Shown here: positions 25,997 through 34,200 of the stretch, one piece after another
Numbering within the stretch: position 1 is the first letter of the stretch
Layout: every line of letters starts with the position of its first letter
The notes under the pieces: generated by a model
Told to the model about the DNA's origin: nothing
What the model saw: the letters and a program-made list of their open reading frames with translations, nothing else
Databases searched by the model: none
Program-made: the position numbers and the translations under genes
Origin: Pseudomonadota bacterium
GTDB lineage: Bacteria; Pseudomonadota; Alphaproteobacteria; Rhizobiales; Phreatobacteraceae
Assembly (NCBI GenBank): GCA_020161695.1
Contig: JAIUOO010000017.1
Span: forward strand, 1-64,000
Length of the DNA: 64,000 nt
Direction: 5' to 3'

Positions 25997-26713
25997 ATGA
26001 TCATCGCCCGCCGGATCGCCAAGGCGCATGACGGGCGACCGGTGGTCAGGGGTGTCGATCTGGCGCTCAGGCGCGGCGAGGTCGTCGGCCTGCTCGGACC
26101 GAACGGCGCGGGTAAGACCACCACGTTCTCGATGATCGCCGGCATCCAGGTGCCGGACAGCGGCGTCGTCATGCTGGACGACGCCAACATCACGCGGCTG
26201 CCGCTGTTCATGCGGGCGCGGATGGGGCTCGGCTACCTGCCGCAGGAGCCCTCGATCTTCCGGGGCTCGTCGGTCGAGGACAACATCCTCATCACGCTGG
26301 AATCGATCGTCGAAGGGCGGGCGGCGCGAAAAGGCCGGCTGGACGAACTGATCGGCGAGTTCGGCCTCGACCATGTCCGGCACGCCAAGGCGGGCGGTCT
26401 GTCCGGCGGCGAGCGGCGGCGGCTCGAAATTGCCCGCACGCTGGCGAGCGAGCCTTCCTTCATCCTGCTCGACGAGCCCTTCGCCGGCGTCGATCCCATC
26501 GCGGTGACGGAAGTGCGCCTGCTGGTGCGCAAGCTCGCGGGCCGGGGCATCGGCGTCCTGATCACCGACCACAACGTGCGCGAGACGCTCAGCCTCGTCG
26601 ACCGCGCCTATATCCTCGCCGACGGGCTGATCCTCGCCTCCGGCGCGGTCGAGCGGATCGTCGCCGACCCGCGGGTGCGCGCGGCCTATCTCGGCGTCGA
26701 TTTCGAGCTCTGA
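25997..26713 (+). CDS. lptB: LptB-type ABC ATPase
   Basis: The product is 238 aa. Walker A is LGPNGAGKTT (33-42), the signature is LSGGERRR (135-142), and Walker B is FILLDEPFAGVDP (155-167), followed by GIGVLITDHNVRETL. This run is characteristic of LptB, the motor of the lipopolysaccharide exporter. Here lptB is not next to lptA, lptC or rpoN as in the standard locus. It sits between myo-inositol-phosphate synthase and a ceramide-synthase-like gene, with LptF/LptG-like permeases 2 kb away. It may power a separate LptBFG-like extractor for sphingolipids, or be the only LptB shared by both systems. Confidence 0.88.
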   Translation: MIIARRIAKAHDGRPVVRGVDLALRRGEVVGLLGPNGAGKTTTFSMIAGIQVPDSGVVMLDDANITRLPLFMRARMGLGYLPQEPSIFRGSSVEDNILITLESIVEGRAARKGRLDELIGEFGLDHVRHAKAGGLSGGERRRLEIARTLASEPSFILLDEPFAGVDPIAVTEVRLLVRKLAGRGIGVLITDHNVRETLSLVDRAYILADGLILASGAVERIVADPRVRAAYLGVDFEL

Positions 26714-26860
26714 GCCGCTGTTGCCGCCGCGCAACAGGGCGCCTGCAACAGGCATAAGCCGCCAGACCGCCACAATCCGGCAACCTCCGCGCCTTCGCGG
26801 CGACACCGTCCGTTAATCATGCTCGTTCATGATCTCGGCAGTAACCGAAAGGCCGCAACC

Positions 26861-26941
26861 ATGCAGCTCTTCGACGGAGTTGGCCTCGCTATCGCCCTTG
26901 CCTGCGGACTGCTCGCCGTCCGCGTGATGGCCGGCGTCTGA
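26861..26941 (+). CDS. Possible 26-residue membrane small protein
   Basis: ATG 26861 to TGA 26941 encodes one hydrophobic helix (GVGLAIALACGLLAVRVMAG) with a short polar start. An AAAGG sequence lies about 10 bases upstream. It sits alone between lptB and the convergent pgpA-like gene. Such short ORFs arise by chance in GC-rich DNA, so it is only a candidate. Confidence 0.3.
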   Translation: MQLFDGVGLAIALACGLLAVRVMAGV

Positions 26942-26955
26942 CGCCTAGACGACGC

Positions 26956-27471
26956 CTAGACGACGCCCAGCCGCCACAGACCGGCAACCACGGCCAGCGC
27001 GAAGATCGCGGCCACGGCATCGTCCAGCATGATGCCGAGGCCATGGTCGACCTGACGGTCGATCAGGCCGATCGGCCAGGGCTTGGCGATATCGAACAGC
27101 CGGAACGCCAGAAAACCCGCCAGAACAGCCCATCCGCCAGCGGGCGCGAAGGCGATGACAGCCGCCATGGCCCAGGTCTCGTCGAAGACGATGGCGGGGT
27201 GGTCGTGAACGCCGGCATTGGCGGCAGCCGTCCGGCAGGCCCAGACGCCGATCAGGAAGGTTGCGGCCAGGATGAGCCCCGAGACGATGGCGGGCAGCGT
27301 CGCAAGCAGCAGGCCCACGGGAATGCCGACCAGCGTGCCGACCGTTCCCGGGCCGTAGGGGAACAGCCCGGCGCCGCCGACGATCGCCAGCATGTGAGCG
27401 GGATGGGCCGCCACGAAGGCGATATCGACCGGCGCCAGCGCGCCGCCGCCCTCGTCCTGCGCTGTCGTCAT
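26956..27471 (-). CDS. PgpA-like phosphatase (phosphatidylglycerophosphatase A family)
   Basis: The product is 171 aa with three or four membrane helices. Family segments are GGAGLFPYGPGTVGTLVGIP, a conserved VFDETWAMA with the acidic pair, and FRLFDIAKPWPIGLIDRQ. PgpA dephosphorylates phosphatidylglycerol phosphate. In Bacteroidetes inositol-lipid clusters a PgpA-family protein serves as the PI-phosphate phosphatase. Here it overlaps the ceramide-synthase-like gene by four bases and lies near myo-inositol-phosphate synthase, so it may complete PI synthesis. Housekeeping phosphatidylglycerol synthesis remains possible, as no other pgpA can be checked. Confidence 0.78.
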   Translation of the reverse strand: MTTAQDEGGGALAPVDIAFVAAHPAHMLAIVGGAGLFPYGPGTVGTLVGIPVGLLLATLPAIVSGLILAATFLIGVWACRTAAANAGVHDHPAIVFDETWAMAAVIAFAPAGGWAVLAGFLAFRLFDIAKPWPIGLIDRQVDHGLGIMLDDAVAAIFALAVVAGLWRLGVV

Positions 27472-28643
27472 TCGGCGATCCCCTCCGCCGGTGCATCGCC
27501 ATAGAGGCGATAGCGCTTGCTGATCGTGCCGCCGGCATTCTCGATGATCCGGCTCATGCGGACATTGTCGTCGAGAATCCAGCCCATCTCAATCTCGCCA
27601 TCCACGGGGTTGGCGCTGATCAGGTTGGCGATGGCGACGATCGGCAGGCTCGCGCCCAGCAGCGTGTCGCGCAGGTCGGCGTGCACGCCGAGCAGCGTGA
27701 CGCGGCCGGTGCGGTAGGTGTGGGTCATCAGCCGCCAGATCAGCCGCACCCAGTTGAACGGCAGCAGCCGGCCGCCGAAGCCGCGAATGAGCTCGTAGGC
27801 ATTGGGCAGCGCGAAGGCGAAGGCGACTGGCTTGCCGTCCATTTCGAGGATGATGCCGTAGCTCGCCTTCATCACCGGACGGGCGATCTGGAGCAGGGTG
27901 GCGAGTTCCGCGGTCGCCAGCGGAATGAAGCCCCAATTGTCCTTCCAGGACGCATTGAAGAGCTCGGTCATGATCGCGGCCTCGGCACCGAGCTTCCAGA
28001 GGTTCAGCTGGCGGACGGTCACGCGGCTCTGCTGCGACAGGCGGGCGACGCGCGCGCCGGTCCAGCGCTGGGCCACGGTCGACGAGATCGAATAGGCCAG
28101 AAGGTCCTTGACCGGGGCGAGCCCCGCCTGCTCCACCAGCGCGCCGAGATAGGGCGGGTGCCAGGGCATCAGCACCATGTCGCCGTGCTGCTGGCCCTCG
28201 ATCTGGACGCCGGCCTCCTCGTTGATCGAATAGGTGAAGGGCCCCTCGAGGCGGTGGCGGCCGCGCTCCGCGTGCCAGCGGCGGGCGGTGGCGATAAGGG
28301 CGGCGACCACCTGCGGATCATCGACGGCGTCGAGGCAGCCGAAATGCCCGGTTCCCGCGCGTTCCGGCGGGGTCAGCCGGTCGAACTGCGCGGAGATGCG
28401 GCCGAGCGGGCGGCCATTGCCGTCCTCGGCGATGAACAGGGCGACCTCGCCATGGGTGGCGAACGGCGCCCATTTCGGATGAAGCAGCAGCTTGCGTTCG
28501 AGATCGACGGGCGGCTGATAACCCGCCATCCCGGAATAGAGCTCTCGCGGTATGCGGATGAAGCGGCTAAGGTCGCGGGGTGACTTTGCTTCGACGATCT
28601 GCAAGCGGCTGTATCCCCGATCGGCGCCTGGGCGATCCGCCAA
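27468..28643 (-). CDS. GNAT-fold acyltransferase, candidate bacterial ceramide synthase (bCerS)
   Basis: The product is 391 aa, longer than ordinary GNAT acetyltransferases. Recognisable stretches are FIRIPRELYSG near the N-terminus, GRISAQFDRLTPPERAGTGH, LEGPFTYSINEEAGVQIEG, and MPWHPPYLGALVEQAGL. This family includes the Caulobacter bCerS, which N-acylates long-chain bases from acyl-CoA, as well as uncharacterised relatives. The gene is coupled to the PgpA-like gene and divergent, with 67 bases between, from an lptF-like gene. SPT and a CerR-like gene are in the same region, which raises the likelihood of the ceramide role. Another N-acyltransferase activity is the alternative. Confidence 0.72.
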   Translation of the reverse strand: MADRPGADRGYSRLQIVEAKSPRDLSRFIRIPRELYSGMAGYQPPVDLERKLLLHPKWAPFATHGEVALFIAEDGNGRPLGRISAQFDRLTPPERAGTGHFGCLDAVDDPQVVAALIATARRWHAERGRHRLEGPFTYSINEEAGVQIEGQQHGDMVLMPWHPPYLGALVEQAGLAPVKDLLAYSISSTVAQRWTGARVARLSQQSRVTVRQLNLWKLGAEAAIMTELFNASWKDNWGFIPLATAELATLLQIARPVMKASYGIILEMDGKPVAFAFALPNAYELIRGFGGRLLPFNWVRLIWRLMTHTYRTGRVTLLGVHADLRDTLLGASLPIVAIANLISANPVDGEIEMGWILDDNVRMSRIIENAGGTISKRYRLYGDAPAEGIAE

Positions 28644-28710
28644 TCGGCCCGCGCGACGGGCTCGGTCTCTACACGCTTATGCCGCGCCGCGCCAGCATGG
28701 AGCCGGCTGC

Positions 28711-29913
28711 GTGAGCGCCTATGCCGTGCTTGTCCGGCGCCTGCGCTCGCGCCTCGACCTGACGGGCCGCTCGCGCCCGTTCCCGCGCCAGCAGGGCAAC
28801 CGCATCAAGCGCGAAGTGGTCGTTCAGGTGGCGCTCGTCCTGCTGCTGATCGAGAGCATCTTCGTCGCCGAGCAGCTCATTTCCGGCCTGCTGGAGGAGG
28901 TGCTGAAGATTCGTGCCTCGCTCGGCAGCACGCTGGTCCTGATGACCGCCATGCTGCCGCAGGTGTTCGAGCTGGCGCTGCCGACCGCCATCCTCATCGC
29001 GGTCTACCGGGTGTCGCTCAGCCTGCGCGAGGACCGCGAATTCCTCATGCTGTCGAGCCTTGGGATCCCGCCGCACGGGCTCATCCGGCTCGTCATCCGG
29101 ATCGGCATCGTCGCCCAGATCACCGCCATCGCGGTCGGCGGCTTCATCGACCCCCTGTCGCGCTACGGCTTCCGGCTGGTGATGTTCGCGGCGCAGTACA
29201 ATGCCCTGATGGGTGGCACGATCACCGCGAGCCGCCTGATCGAGACGCGCATCGGCACCGTCGCGGTCACGCCCCGCCCGGACGGCGAGCCGCGCCCGCG
29301 CCTGTTCGTCCGCCAGACCAATCCGGACGGCACCGAGCGCGTCGTCGTCGCCAACGGCTCGCGCCTGACCGGACCGGATGTCAGCGGCCGCGTCGCCCTG
29401 CATCTCTACGATTTCGTCATCGACGACTTCGCCGCGCCCAATCCCGATTCGCCGCGCCCGCGGATCGCGCCCGTCTCGTCGCTGCGCGGCATCTCCACCC
29501 AGCAGAGCATGATCATCGACGACGTGGTTCCCTTCGATCCGCGCGGCCGCAACACCGCCGAGCTGACGCTTCCCGAACTGATCTCGACCGCCGGCAGCGA
29601 TCCCGCCCACAGGCTGGAACTCGGCAAGCGTCTCGGCCGCAGCTTCCTCTGCCTGCTCGCGCCGCTCATCGCGCTGCTCGCCCTGTCCATCACCAGCCGG
29701 GGCAACCAGGCCTTCGTCCTGCCGCTCGCCTGCGCCGGACTGATGGCGACGGAGATTCTCGGCACCACCGCCCTCTCCCGGATCCTCGCCGTGGGCCCAT
29801 GGGGGATGATGGCGATCATCCTCGCCGGTGCGATGGCGATCGGCGCGTTTCTGGTGACGGTGATCGCGATCCGGTCCTCGGCCGTCGCGCGGCCGGCTCT
29901 GGGCCGGTCATGA
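28711..29913 (+). CDS. LptF-like permease
   Basis: The product is 400 aa. It has the LptF/LptG layout: two N-terminal helices, a large periplasmic domain from about residue 150 to 300 (beta-jellyroll-like, with Pro/Asp-rich loops), then three or four C-terminal helices. SLREDREFLMLSSLGIPPHGL near residue 110 is the conserved coupling-helix region that contacts LptB. The start GTG 28711 is taken because the frame upstream is compositional noise. Its last four bases overlap the next permease gene. The divergent ceramide-synthase-like gene shares a 67-base promoter region with it, suggesting co-regulation of synthesis and export. Confidence 0.8.
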   Translation: MSAYAVLVRRLRSRLDLTGRSRPFPRQQGNRIKREVVVQVALVLLLIESIFVAEQLISGLLEEVLKIRASLGSTLVLMTAMLPQVFELALPTAILIAVYRVSLSLREDREFLMLSSLGIPPHGLIRLVIRIGIVAQITAIAVGGFIDPLSRYGFRLVMFAAQYNALMGGTITASRLIETRIGTVAVTPRPDGEPRPRLFVRQTNPDGTERVVVANGSRLTGPDVSGRVALHLYDFVIDDFAAPNPDSPRPRIAPVSSLRGISTQQSMIIDDVVPFDPRGRNTAELTLPELISTAGSDPAHRLELGKRLGRSFLCLLAPLIALLALSITSRGNQAFVLPLACAGLMATEILGTTALSRILAVGPWGMMAIILAGAMAIGAFLVTVIAIRSSAVARPALGRS

Positions 29914-31100
29914 CCGCCTTCGACACCGCGCGGCCGCAGCGGCTGGCGAGGCGCTTCGCGCTCGTGCCGTTCGGCACCTATACGCGCACGCTGGTGCTCG
30001 CCCATGCCCGGCACATCGGCACCGTCACCGCCGCGCTGCTGATCGTCGCGATGACGCTCGACCTTGCCCCGCGCGCGGAGTGGATCGCCTCGCAGGCGCC
30101 GAGCCGCGGCGCACCGGCGCTGGTGCTGCATTTCCTCTGGTACCTGGCGCTGCGCATGGCCGACCTGATCGGCAACCTGCTGCCGCTCGCCTGTTTCATG
30201 GGCCTGTTCTGGTCCGAGATCACCCTCACCCAGTCGCGCGAGCGCGTCGTCATCTGGAACGGCGGCCGCTCGCCGCTGCAGACGCTCATACCGCTCGCCA
30301 TTCTCGGGGCCGCCTTCGGGACGCTGCAGGTCACGGCACTGTCGGTGCTGCGCCCCGGCGCCGTGGCGATCCAGATCGAGCAGAATCTCGGCGAATATGG
30401 CCGGCGCTTCGACCGCCGCCTGCACCCGCAAACGCGGCACTGGATCACCCTGCCCAACCACCTCATTCAGGCGCGGATCGACTACCGCGCCAGCCGGCTG
30501 ATCGATGTCCAGGTCTTCGAGTTCTCCGATACCGGCAGGCTCAACGGGCGCATCGAGGCCGCCTCCGCCGAGCCGACCTCGACGCATGGTCGCTGGCGCT
30601 TCCATTCGGGCAGCCGCTGGGACGCGCCCGATGCAGGTCCCGCCAGCCAGCCGACCGATACGGGGGCCACCCGGCGCTTCGATGTCGAGGAGGACGACCT
30701 GCCGGTCGATCCGCTCTGGCTCGCCAGTTTCGGCATCGACGCGCGCTATCTGACCAACGGCGTTCTCGCCTCTCTCACGACGCGTGCGGACATACCGGAC
30801 GCCTCGGGATACCGGACCTGGCGGCAGGCGCGCATCGCGCAGTTCTTCCTGCCCTTCGGCATGCTGCTGCTCGCATCCTGCCTCGCGACGGCGCTGATCG
30901 CCCAGCGGACCGCCTTCAAGCCGATGATCCTGATCGGCCTCGCCGGCTATTTCCTCTATGTCTCCAACAATGTCGTCGTCTGGATCGGCGAATACGGGCA
31001 GCTGCCCCCGATCTTCGCCGCCTGGTCGATGCCGCTCGCCATGGTCGCATCGGGGCTCGCCCTGATGACATGGCTCGAACGGCGCGGCCGGGCCTCATGA
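29910..31100 (+). CDS. LptG-like permease
   Basis: The product is 396 aa. It has the same two-helix / periplasmic domain / C-terminal helix order as its neighbour. LTQSRERVVIWNGGRSPLQ is the LptB-contacting coupling region, and the C-terminus ends in several membrane segments (FGMLLLASCLATALI and YFLYVSNNVVVW). Translation is coupled to the LptF-like gene through an ATGA overlap, as in lptFG operons. A heterodimer with the LptF-like protein driven by LptB would extract a lipid from the inner membrane. Linkage to ceramide and inositol genes rather than lptD or pepA suggests a paralogous exporter. Confidence 0.78.
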   Translation: MTAFDTARPQRLARRFALVPFGTYTRTLVLAHARHIGTVTAALLIVAMTLDLAPRAEWIASQAPSRGAPALVLHFLWYLALRMADLIGNLLPLACFMGLFWSEITLTQSRERVVIWNGGRSPLQTLIPLAILGAAFGTLQVTALSVLRPGAVAIQIEQNLGEYGRRFDRRLHPQTRHWITLPNHLIQARIDYRASRLIDVQVFEFSDTGRLNGRIEAASAEPTSTHGRWRFHSGSRWDAPDAGPASQPTDTGATRRFDVEEDDLPVDPLWLASFGIDARYLTNGVLASLTTRADIPDASGYRTWRQARIAQFFLPFGMLLLASCLATALIAQRTAFKPMILIGLAGYFLYVSNNVVVWIGEYGQLPPIFAAWSMPLAMVASGLALMTWLERRGRAS

Positions 31101-31125
31101 GCCAAGCCCGCGCGAGAATTTCCGC

Positions 31126-31881
31126 ATGATCCCGCTCGTCCTGCACCAGACCTGGGAGACGACCGCGCCACCGGCGCCACTCGACCGTTTTCGCGCGACA
31201 TTCGCTGCCAACAGCCCGGGGCTCGACATGCGGCTCCACGACGCCGCGACGCGCCGTCGCCTCGTGCGGCAATACCGGCCGGATTTCGCCGATTGCTTCG
31301 ACGCCATCGCGCTGCCCGTCGTCGCCGCGGACGTGTTCCGGCTCCTGATCGTCTACGAGGAGGGCGGCTTCTACGCCGATCTCGACGTCGAGTGCTATCG
31401 GCCGATCGATGTCTTCGCTGCCACCGACAAGGCAGTGTTTCCGCTCGAGGCGCATCTGACGCGCCAGCGTCAGGGCGAACTGCGCTACGATCAGCCCATC
31501 CAGATCGGCAATTTCATGTTCGGCGCGCCGCCGAGGCACCCGTTCATCGGCGCGCTTCTCGACCGCTTCATGGACCGGCTGCGGCAGTGCCCGGTCACGC
31601 GGCGCGATCAGGTCGAGGATGCGACGGGTCCACGCGAGATCACGCGCTTCTTCTATGCGGCGAGACCCAGGGACGTCGCCGTCCTGCACCAGATTTTCTG
31701 GGGACCACCGGACATCTACGCGGATTTGCCGATCCTGCGCTCCAGGATCCACTGCAGGCACCGCAACCTCGGCACCTGGAAGGCTGGCGACGCGCGCCCG
31801 TCTCTCCGGCGGAAGCTGATCGAGCGCAACAAGCCGCCCAATCCCTTCCCGGCCGGGCTCTGGCACGATTTCGGCTGGTGA
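31126..31881 (+). CDS. GT32-family glycosyltransferase (OCH1/Sur1-like DXD protein)
   Basis: The product is 251 aa. The family entry segment IPLVLHQTWETTAPP and the catalytic stretch AADVFRLLIVYEEGGFYADLDVE (DxD at D85-x-D87) are clear. GT32 includes bacterial capsule enzymes and yeast Och1. It also includes the yeast enzymes Sur1 and Csh1, which add mannose to inositol phosphorylceramide. It starts 25 bases after the lptG-like gene and is probably in the same operon. In this context a sugar transfer onto an inositol-phosphoceramide head group is attractive, but the acceptor cannot be read from sequence. There is no membrane anchor. Confidence 0.85.
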   Translation: MIPLVLHQTWETTAPPAPLDRFRATFAANSPGLDMRLHDAATRRRLVRQYRPDFADCFDAIALPVVAADVFRLLIVYEEGGFYADLDVECYRPIDVFAATDKAVFPLEAHLTRQRQGELRYDQPIQIGNFMFGAPPRHPFIGALLDRFMDRLRQCPVTRRDQVEDATGPREITRFFYAARPRDVAVLHQIFWGPPDIYADLPILRSRIHCRHRNLGTWKAGDARPSLRRKLIERNKPPNPFPAGLWHDFGW

Positions 31882-31899
31882 AGCCAGCCTTGATGCCGG

Positions 31900-32511
31900 T
31901 CACATGTCCAGGCGGATCCGCTCGCGCACCGCTTCGCCGGAGGCCAGGTCGAAGCCATGGATATCGACGTAGTGGACCTTGGGGATGAAGCGCCCGCGCT
32001 CGGCCATGGCATAGGCATAGACGATGCGGACGTTGCGCTGGCCGATCTTCATCACGGCCCGCGGCTTGCCGTCTTCGCCGATCTCGACGACGGCATCGCG
32101 GTCGCGATAGCTCGCAAGGCGTGCCGAGTAGCGGCCATCGGCAACGCGCTGCGTGCTGACGCCGAAGGCGAAGACCCGCTCGAAGAAGGACAGCGGCCGC
32201 CGCGCGCCGTCGGCGTCGTTGTAGCGGCGCCAGTACACCTCGACCGGATTGCGCGGATCGAGCCGGCCGTCCGGCCCCTGTTTCGCGAGATAGACGAGGA
32301 CGTTCTTGTCGATGGCCTGCTGGATATAGACCAGCAGGCCCGGATCGGTCGGCACGGGCAGATCGGCACGCGCCACCGGCAGGCTGCGCGAGACGCTGAT
32401 CTCGGAGCGCCGGACGGAAATCGGCGGCAGGCTGTCCTGCGCAAGGGCGGGCGCGGCGACCGCCCCGCCCAGTGCCGAAAGGATGAGGCTGCGGCGGCCG
32501 ATTCCGGTCAT
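31900..32511 (-). CDS. Secreted DUF4833-like protein
   Basis: The product is 203 aa. A signal peptide (LILSALGGAVAAPALAQ) is followed by a domain with LVYIQQAIDKNVLVYLAKQGP, NPVEVYWRRYNDADG, RPLSFFERVFAFGV, and KVHYVDIHGFDLASGE. The N-P-V-E-V-Y-W-x-x-Y element with a preceding DPGLLVY strand resembles DUF4833; this is from memory and unverified. ATG 32511 is preferred because it directly precedes the signal peptide; ATG 32532 is also possible. It is convergent with the GT32 gene and divergent from the ACP gene. A periplasmic lipid-handling role would fit its setting, but nothing proves it. Confidence 0.6.
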   Translation of the reverse strand: MTGIGRRSLILSALGGAVAAPALAQDSLPPISVRRSEISVSRSLPVARADLPVPTDPGLLVYIQQAIDKNVLVYLAKQGPDGRLDPRNPVEVYWRRYNDADGARRPLSFFERVFAFGVSTQRVADGRYSARLASYRDRDAVVEIGEDGKPRAVMKIGQRNVRIVYAYAMAERGRFIPKVHYVDIHGFDLASGEAVRERIRLDM

Positions 32512-32680
32512 GCTCGCAAATTCTCCGTTCATGCCCCCGGAGGCCGGGCAGCCGTGCCGGCGCCCGGACCGCGCCCCGTGGCGCCACAAGGCCCCTAGAT
32601 AGGACGGAAGGAACGGTTTAGGAAGGCGTCCGGCCCGGGTCGGGCGCGGCACTGGACAACCGTGCCCAAGCGTGCGACGC

Positions 32681-32693
32681 AACCGTAACGGTT
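32681..32693 (+). promoter_or_regulatory. Candidate operator upstream of the ACP operon
   Basis: A perfect 6+1+6 inverted repeat (AACCGT-A-ACGGTT) ends 15 bases before the ACP start codon, in the 197-base divergent region. It could be a repressor site for the ACP-ketosynthase operon. No matching regulator gene is present in the window. Confidence 0.45.
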
Positions 32694-32708
32694 CACAAAG
32701 GTCCAAGA

Positions 32709-32987
32709 ATGACTGAATCTGCTGCCGCGTTCGAGGGTGACCAGTTGACGCGCGACCTCATCGAGGTGATCGCGAAGGAAGGCATGGTCGATATGGCCGG
32801 GGTCGGCCCGGACACCACTCTCGCCTCGCTCAACATCGCCAGCGTCGACTACATGATGATCCTCGCCGCCATCGAGGAGAAGTTCTCGGTCTACATCCCC
32901 ATGGACGAGAGTCTGGCGGAGGTGAAGGATGTCGGCGGCCTGCTGGGCGTGCTGAAGCAGCGCATTCTTGCGGAAAAGAAGGCCTGA
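32709..32987 (+). CDS. Specialised acyl carrier protein
   Basis: The product is 92 aa. The four-helix ACP pattern is visible: TRDLIEVIAKEGMVD, the phosphopantetheine loop LNIASVDYMMILAAIEE with Ser45, and PMDESLAEVKDVGGLLGVL. The usual D-S-L around the modified serine is A-S-V here, as in specialised ACPs rather than AcpP. It starts an operon with a ketosynthase and two hot-dog proteins. Bacterial SPT pathways often use their own ACP to hand acyl chains to SPT, and the SPT gene is 2.4 kb away. It lacks the longer acidic tail of AcpXL from the lipid A very-long-chain acid system. Confidence 0.85.
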   Translation: MTESAAAFEGDQLTRDLIEVIAKEGMVDMAGVGPDTTLASLNIASVDYMMILAAIEEKFSVYIPMDESLAEVKDVGGLLGVLKQRILAEKKA

Positions 32988-32988
32988 C

Positions 32989-34200
32989 GTGTCGCCTCGT
33001 GAGGTCGTGGTCACCGGCATTGGTGCGGTGACGGTTGCTGGTCTGGGCGTGGACGCACTCTGGAAGGCGGCCTCGGGCGGCGTTTCCGGCGCCAACCCGA
33101 TGGTGCTGCCGCGCGACCTCGGCAATGTGATCAAACATGCCGCACAGGCGCCGGACGTCGATATCGCCGACTATCTGCCGGACACCAAGCCGGCCTATTT
33201 CGACCGCGTCACCGCGCTCGCGCTGGTCGCCGCCATGGAAGCGGTCAAGGATGCCGGCCTCGCCGATGCCGGCCCGCTCGGCAAGCGCACCGCCGTCGTG
33301 GTCGGCACCGGCATCGGCAGCCTCGGGACCATCGAGGAAGCCGCATACAACCTGATCCAGGGCCGGCGCCCCGATCCCTTGAGCGTGCCGCGCGCGATGA
33401 CCAGCGCCGCCGCCTCGCATATCGGCATGGCCTATGGCTGCACCGGCCCGAGCTTCGTCATTTCGAGCGCCTGCGCCTCCTCGGCCCAGGCGCTGGGCAT
33501 CGCCTTCCAGATGCTGCGCGCCGGCATGTGCGACCGCGCCATCGTCACCGGGGCCGAGGCGATCATCACCACCGGCGGCATGAAGGGCTGGGAGGCGATG
33601 CGCGTGCTCAGCCCCGACCTGTGCCGCCCCTTCTCGAAGGGCCGCAACGGCCTGCTGCTCGGCGAGGGCAGCGCGGTGCTGGTGCTGGAGACGGCGGAGC
33701 TGGCGCGCGCCCGCGGCGCGCGCGTGCGGGCGAAGCTGCTCGGCTACGGCACCACCAGCGATGCCAAGGACATGCTGCGCCCGGACGTCGACGGCGCGTC
33801 CGAAGCCATGGCGCTGGCGCTCGAGGATGCCGGCATCGCGGCCGGCGACATCGACTACGTGAATGCCCATGGCACCGCGACGCTGCTCAACGACGCCACC
33901 GAGAGCGAGGCGCTCGGCCGGATCTTCGGCAACCGCCTCGGTTCGGTGCCGGTGACCTCGACCAAGCCGATCCACGGCCACACGCTCGGCGCCGCCGGCG
34001 CGATCGAGGCGATCGTCACGATCCGCGCGATGGAGGAGGGTCGCGTGCCGCCGACCATCAACTTCCTCGCGCCGGACCCGAACTGCCCGGTGGACTGCGT
34101 GCCGAACGAGGGACGCTCCCAGTCCATCGGGCTGGCGATGAGCAATTCCTTCGCCTTCGGCGGCATCAACGCCGCGCTGGTGTTCGGACGCGCCGCTTGA
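32989..34200 (+). CDS. Beta-ketoacyl-ACP synthase (KAS II/FabF type)
   Basis: The product is 403 aa. The active-site Cys162 is in ISSACASSAQAL, His294 in YVNAHGTATLLND, Lys326 and His331 in STKPIHGHTLGAAGA, so the C-H-H triad and supporting Lys are intact. It condenses malonyl-ACP with an acyl-ACP. The GTG 32989 start overlaps closely with the ACP stop and is preceded by AAGAAGG at 6-base spacing. Being paired with a dedicated ACP and dehydratase-like genes, it likely makes or extends the acyl chain used by the neighbouring SPT, rather than serving bulk fatty-acid synthesis. Confidence 0.88.
   Translation: MSPREVVVTGIGAVTVAGLGVDALWKAASGGVSGANPMVLPRDLGNVIKHAAQAPDVDIADYLPDTKPAYFDRVTALALVAAMEAVKDAGLADAGPLGKRTAVVVGTGIGSLGTIEEAAYNLIQGRRPDPLSVPRAMTSAAASHIGMAYGCTGPSFVISSACASSAQALGIAFQMLRAGMCDRAIVTGAEAIITTGGMKGWEAMRVLSPDLCRPFSKGRNGLLLGEGSAVLVLETAELARARGARVRAKLLGYGTTSDAKDMLRPDVDGASEAMALALEDAGIAAGDIDYVNAHGTATLLNDATESEALGRIFGNRLGSVPVTSTKPIHGHTLGAAGAIEAIVTIRAMEEGRVPPTINFLAPDPNCPVDCVPNEGRSQSIGLAMSNSFAFGGINAALVFGRAA

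Noticed and set aside
32709..34200. ACP-ketosynthase pair considered as the AcpXL very-long-chain lipid A system
   Set aside because: ACP loop and termini differ from AcpXL, and no lpxXL or fabZ-XL homologue is present.
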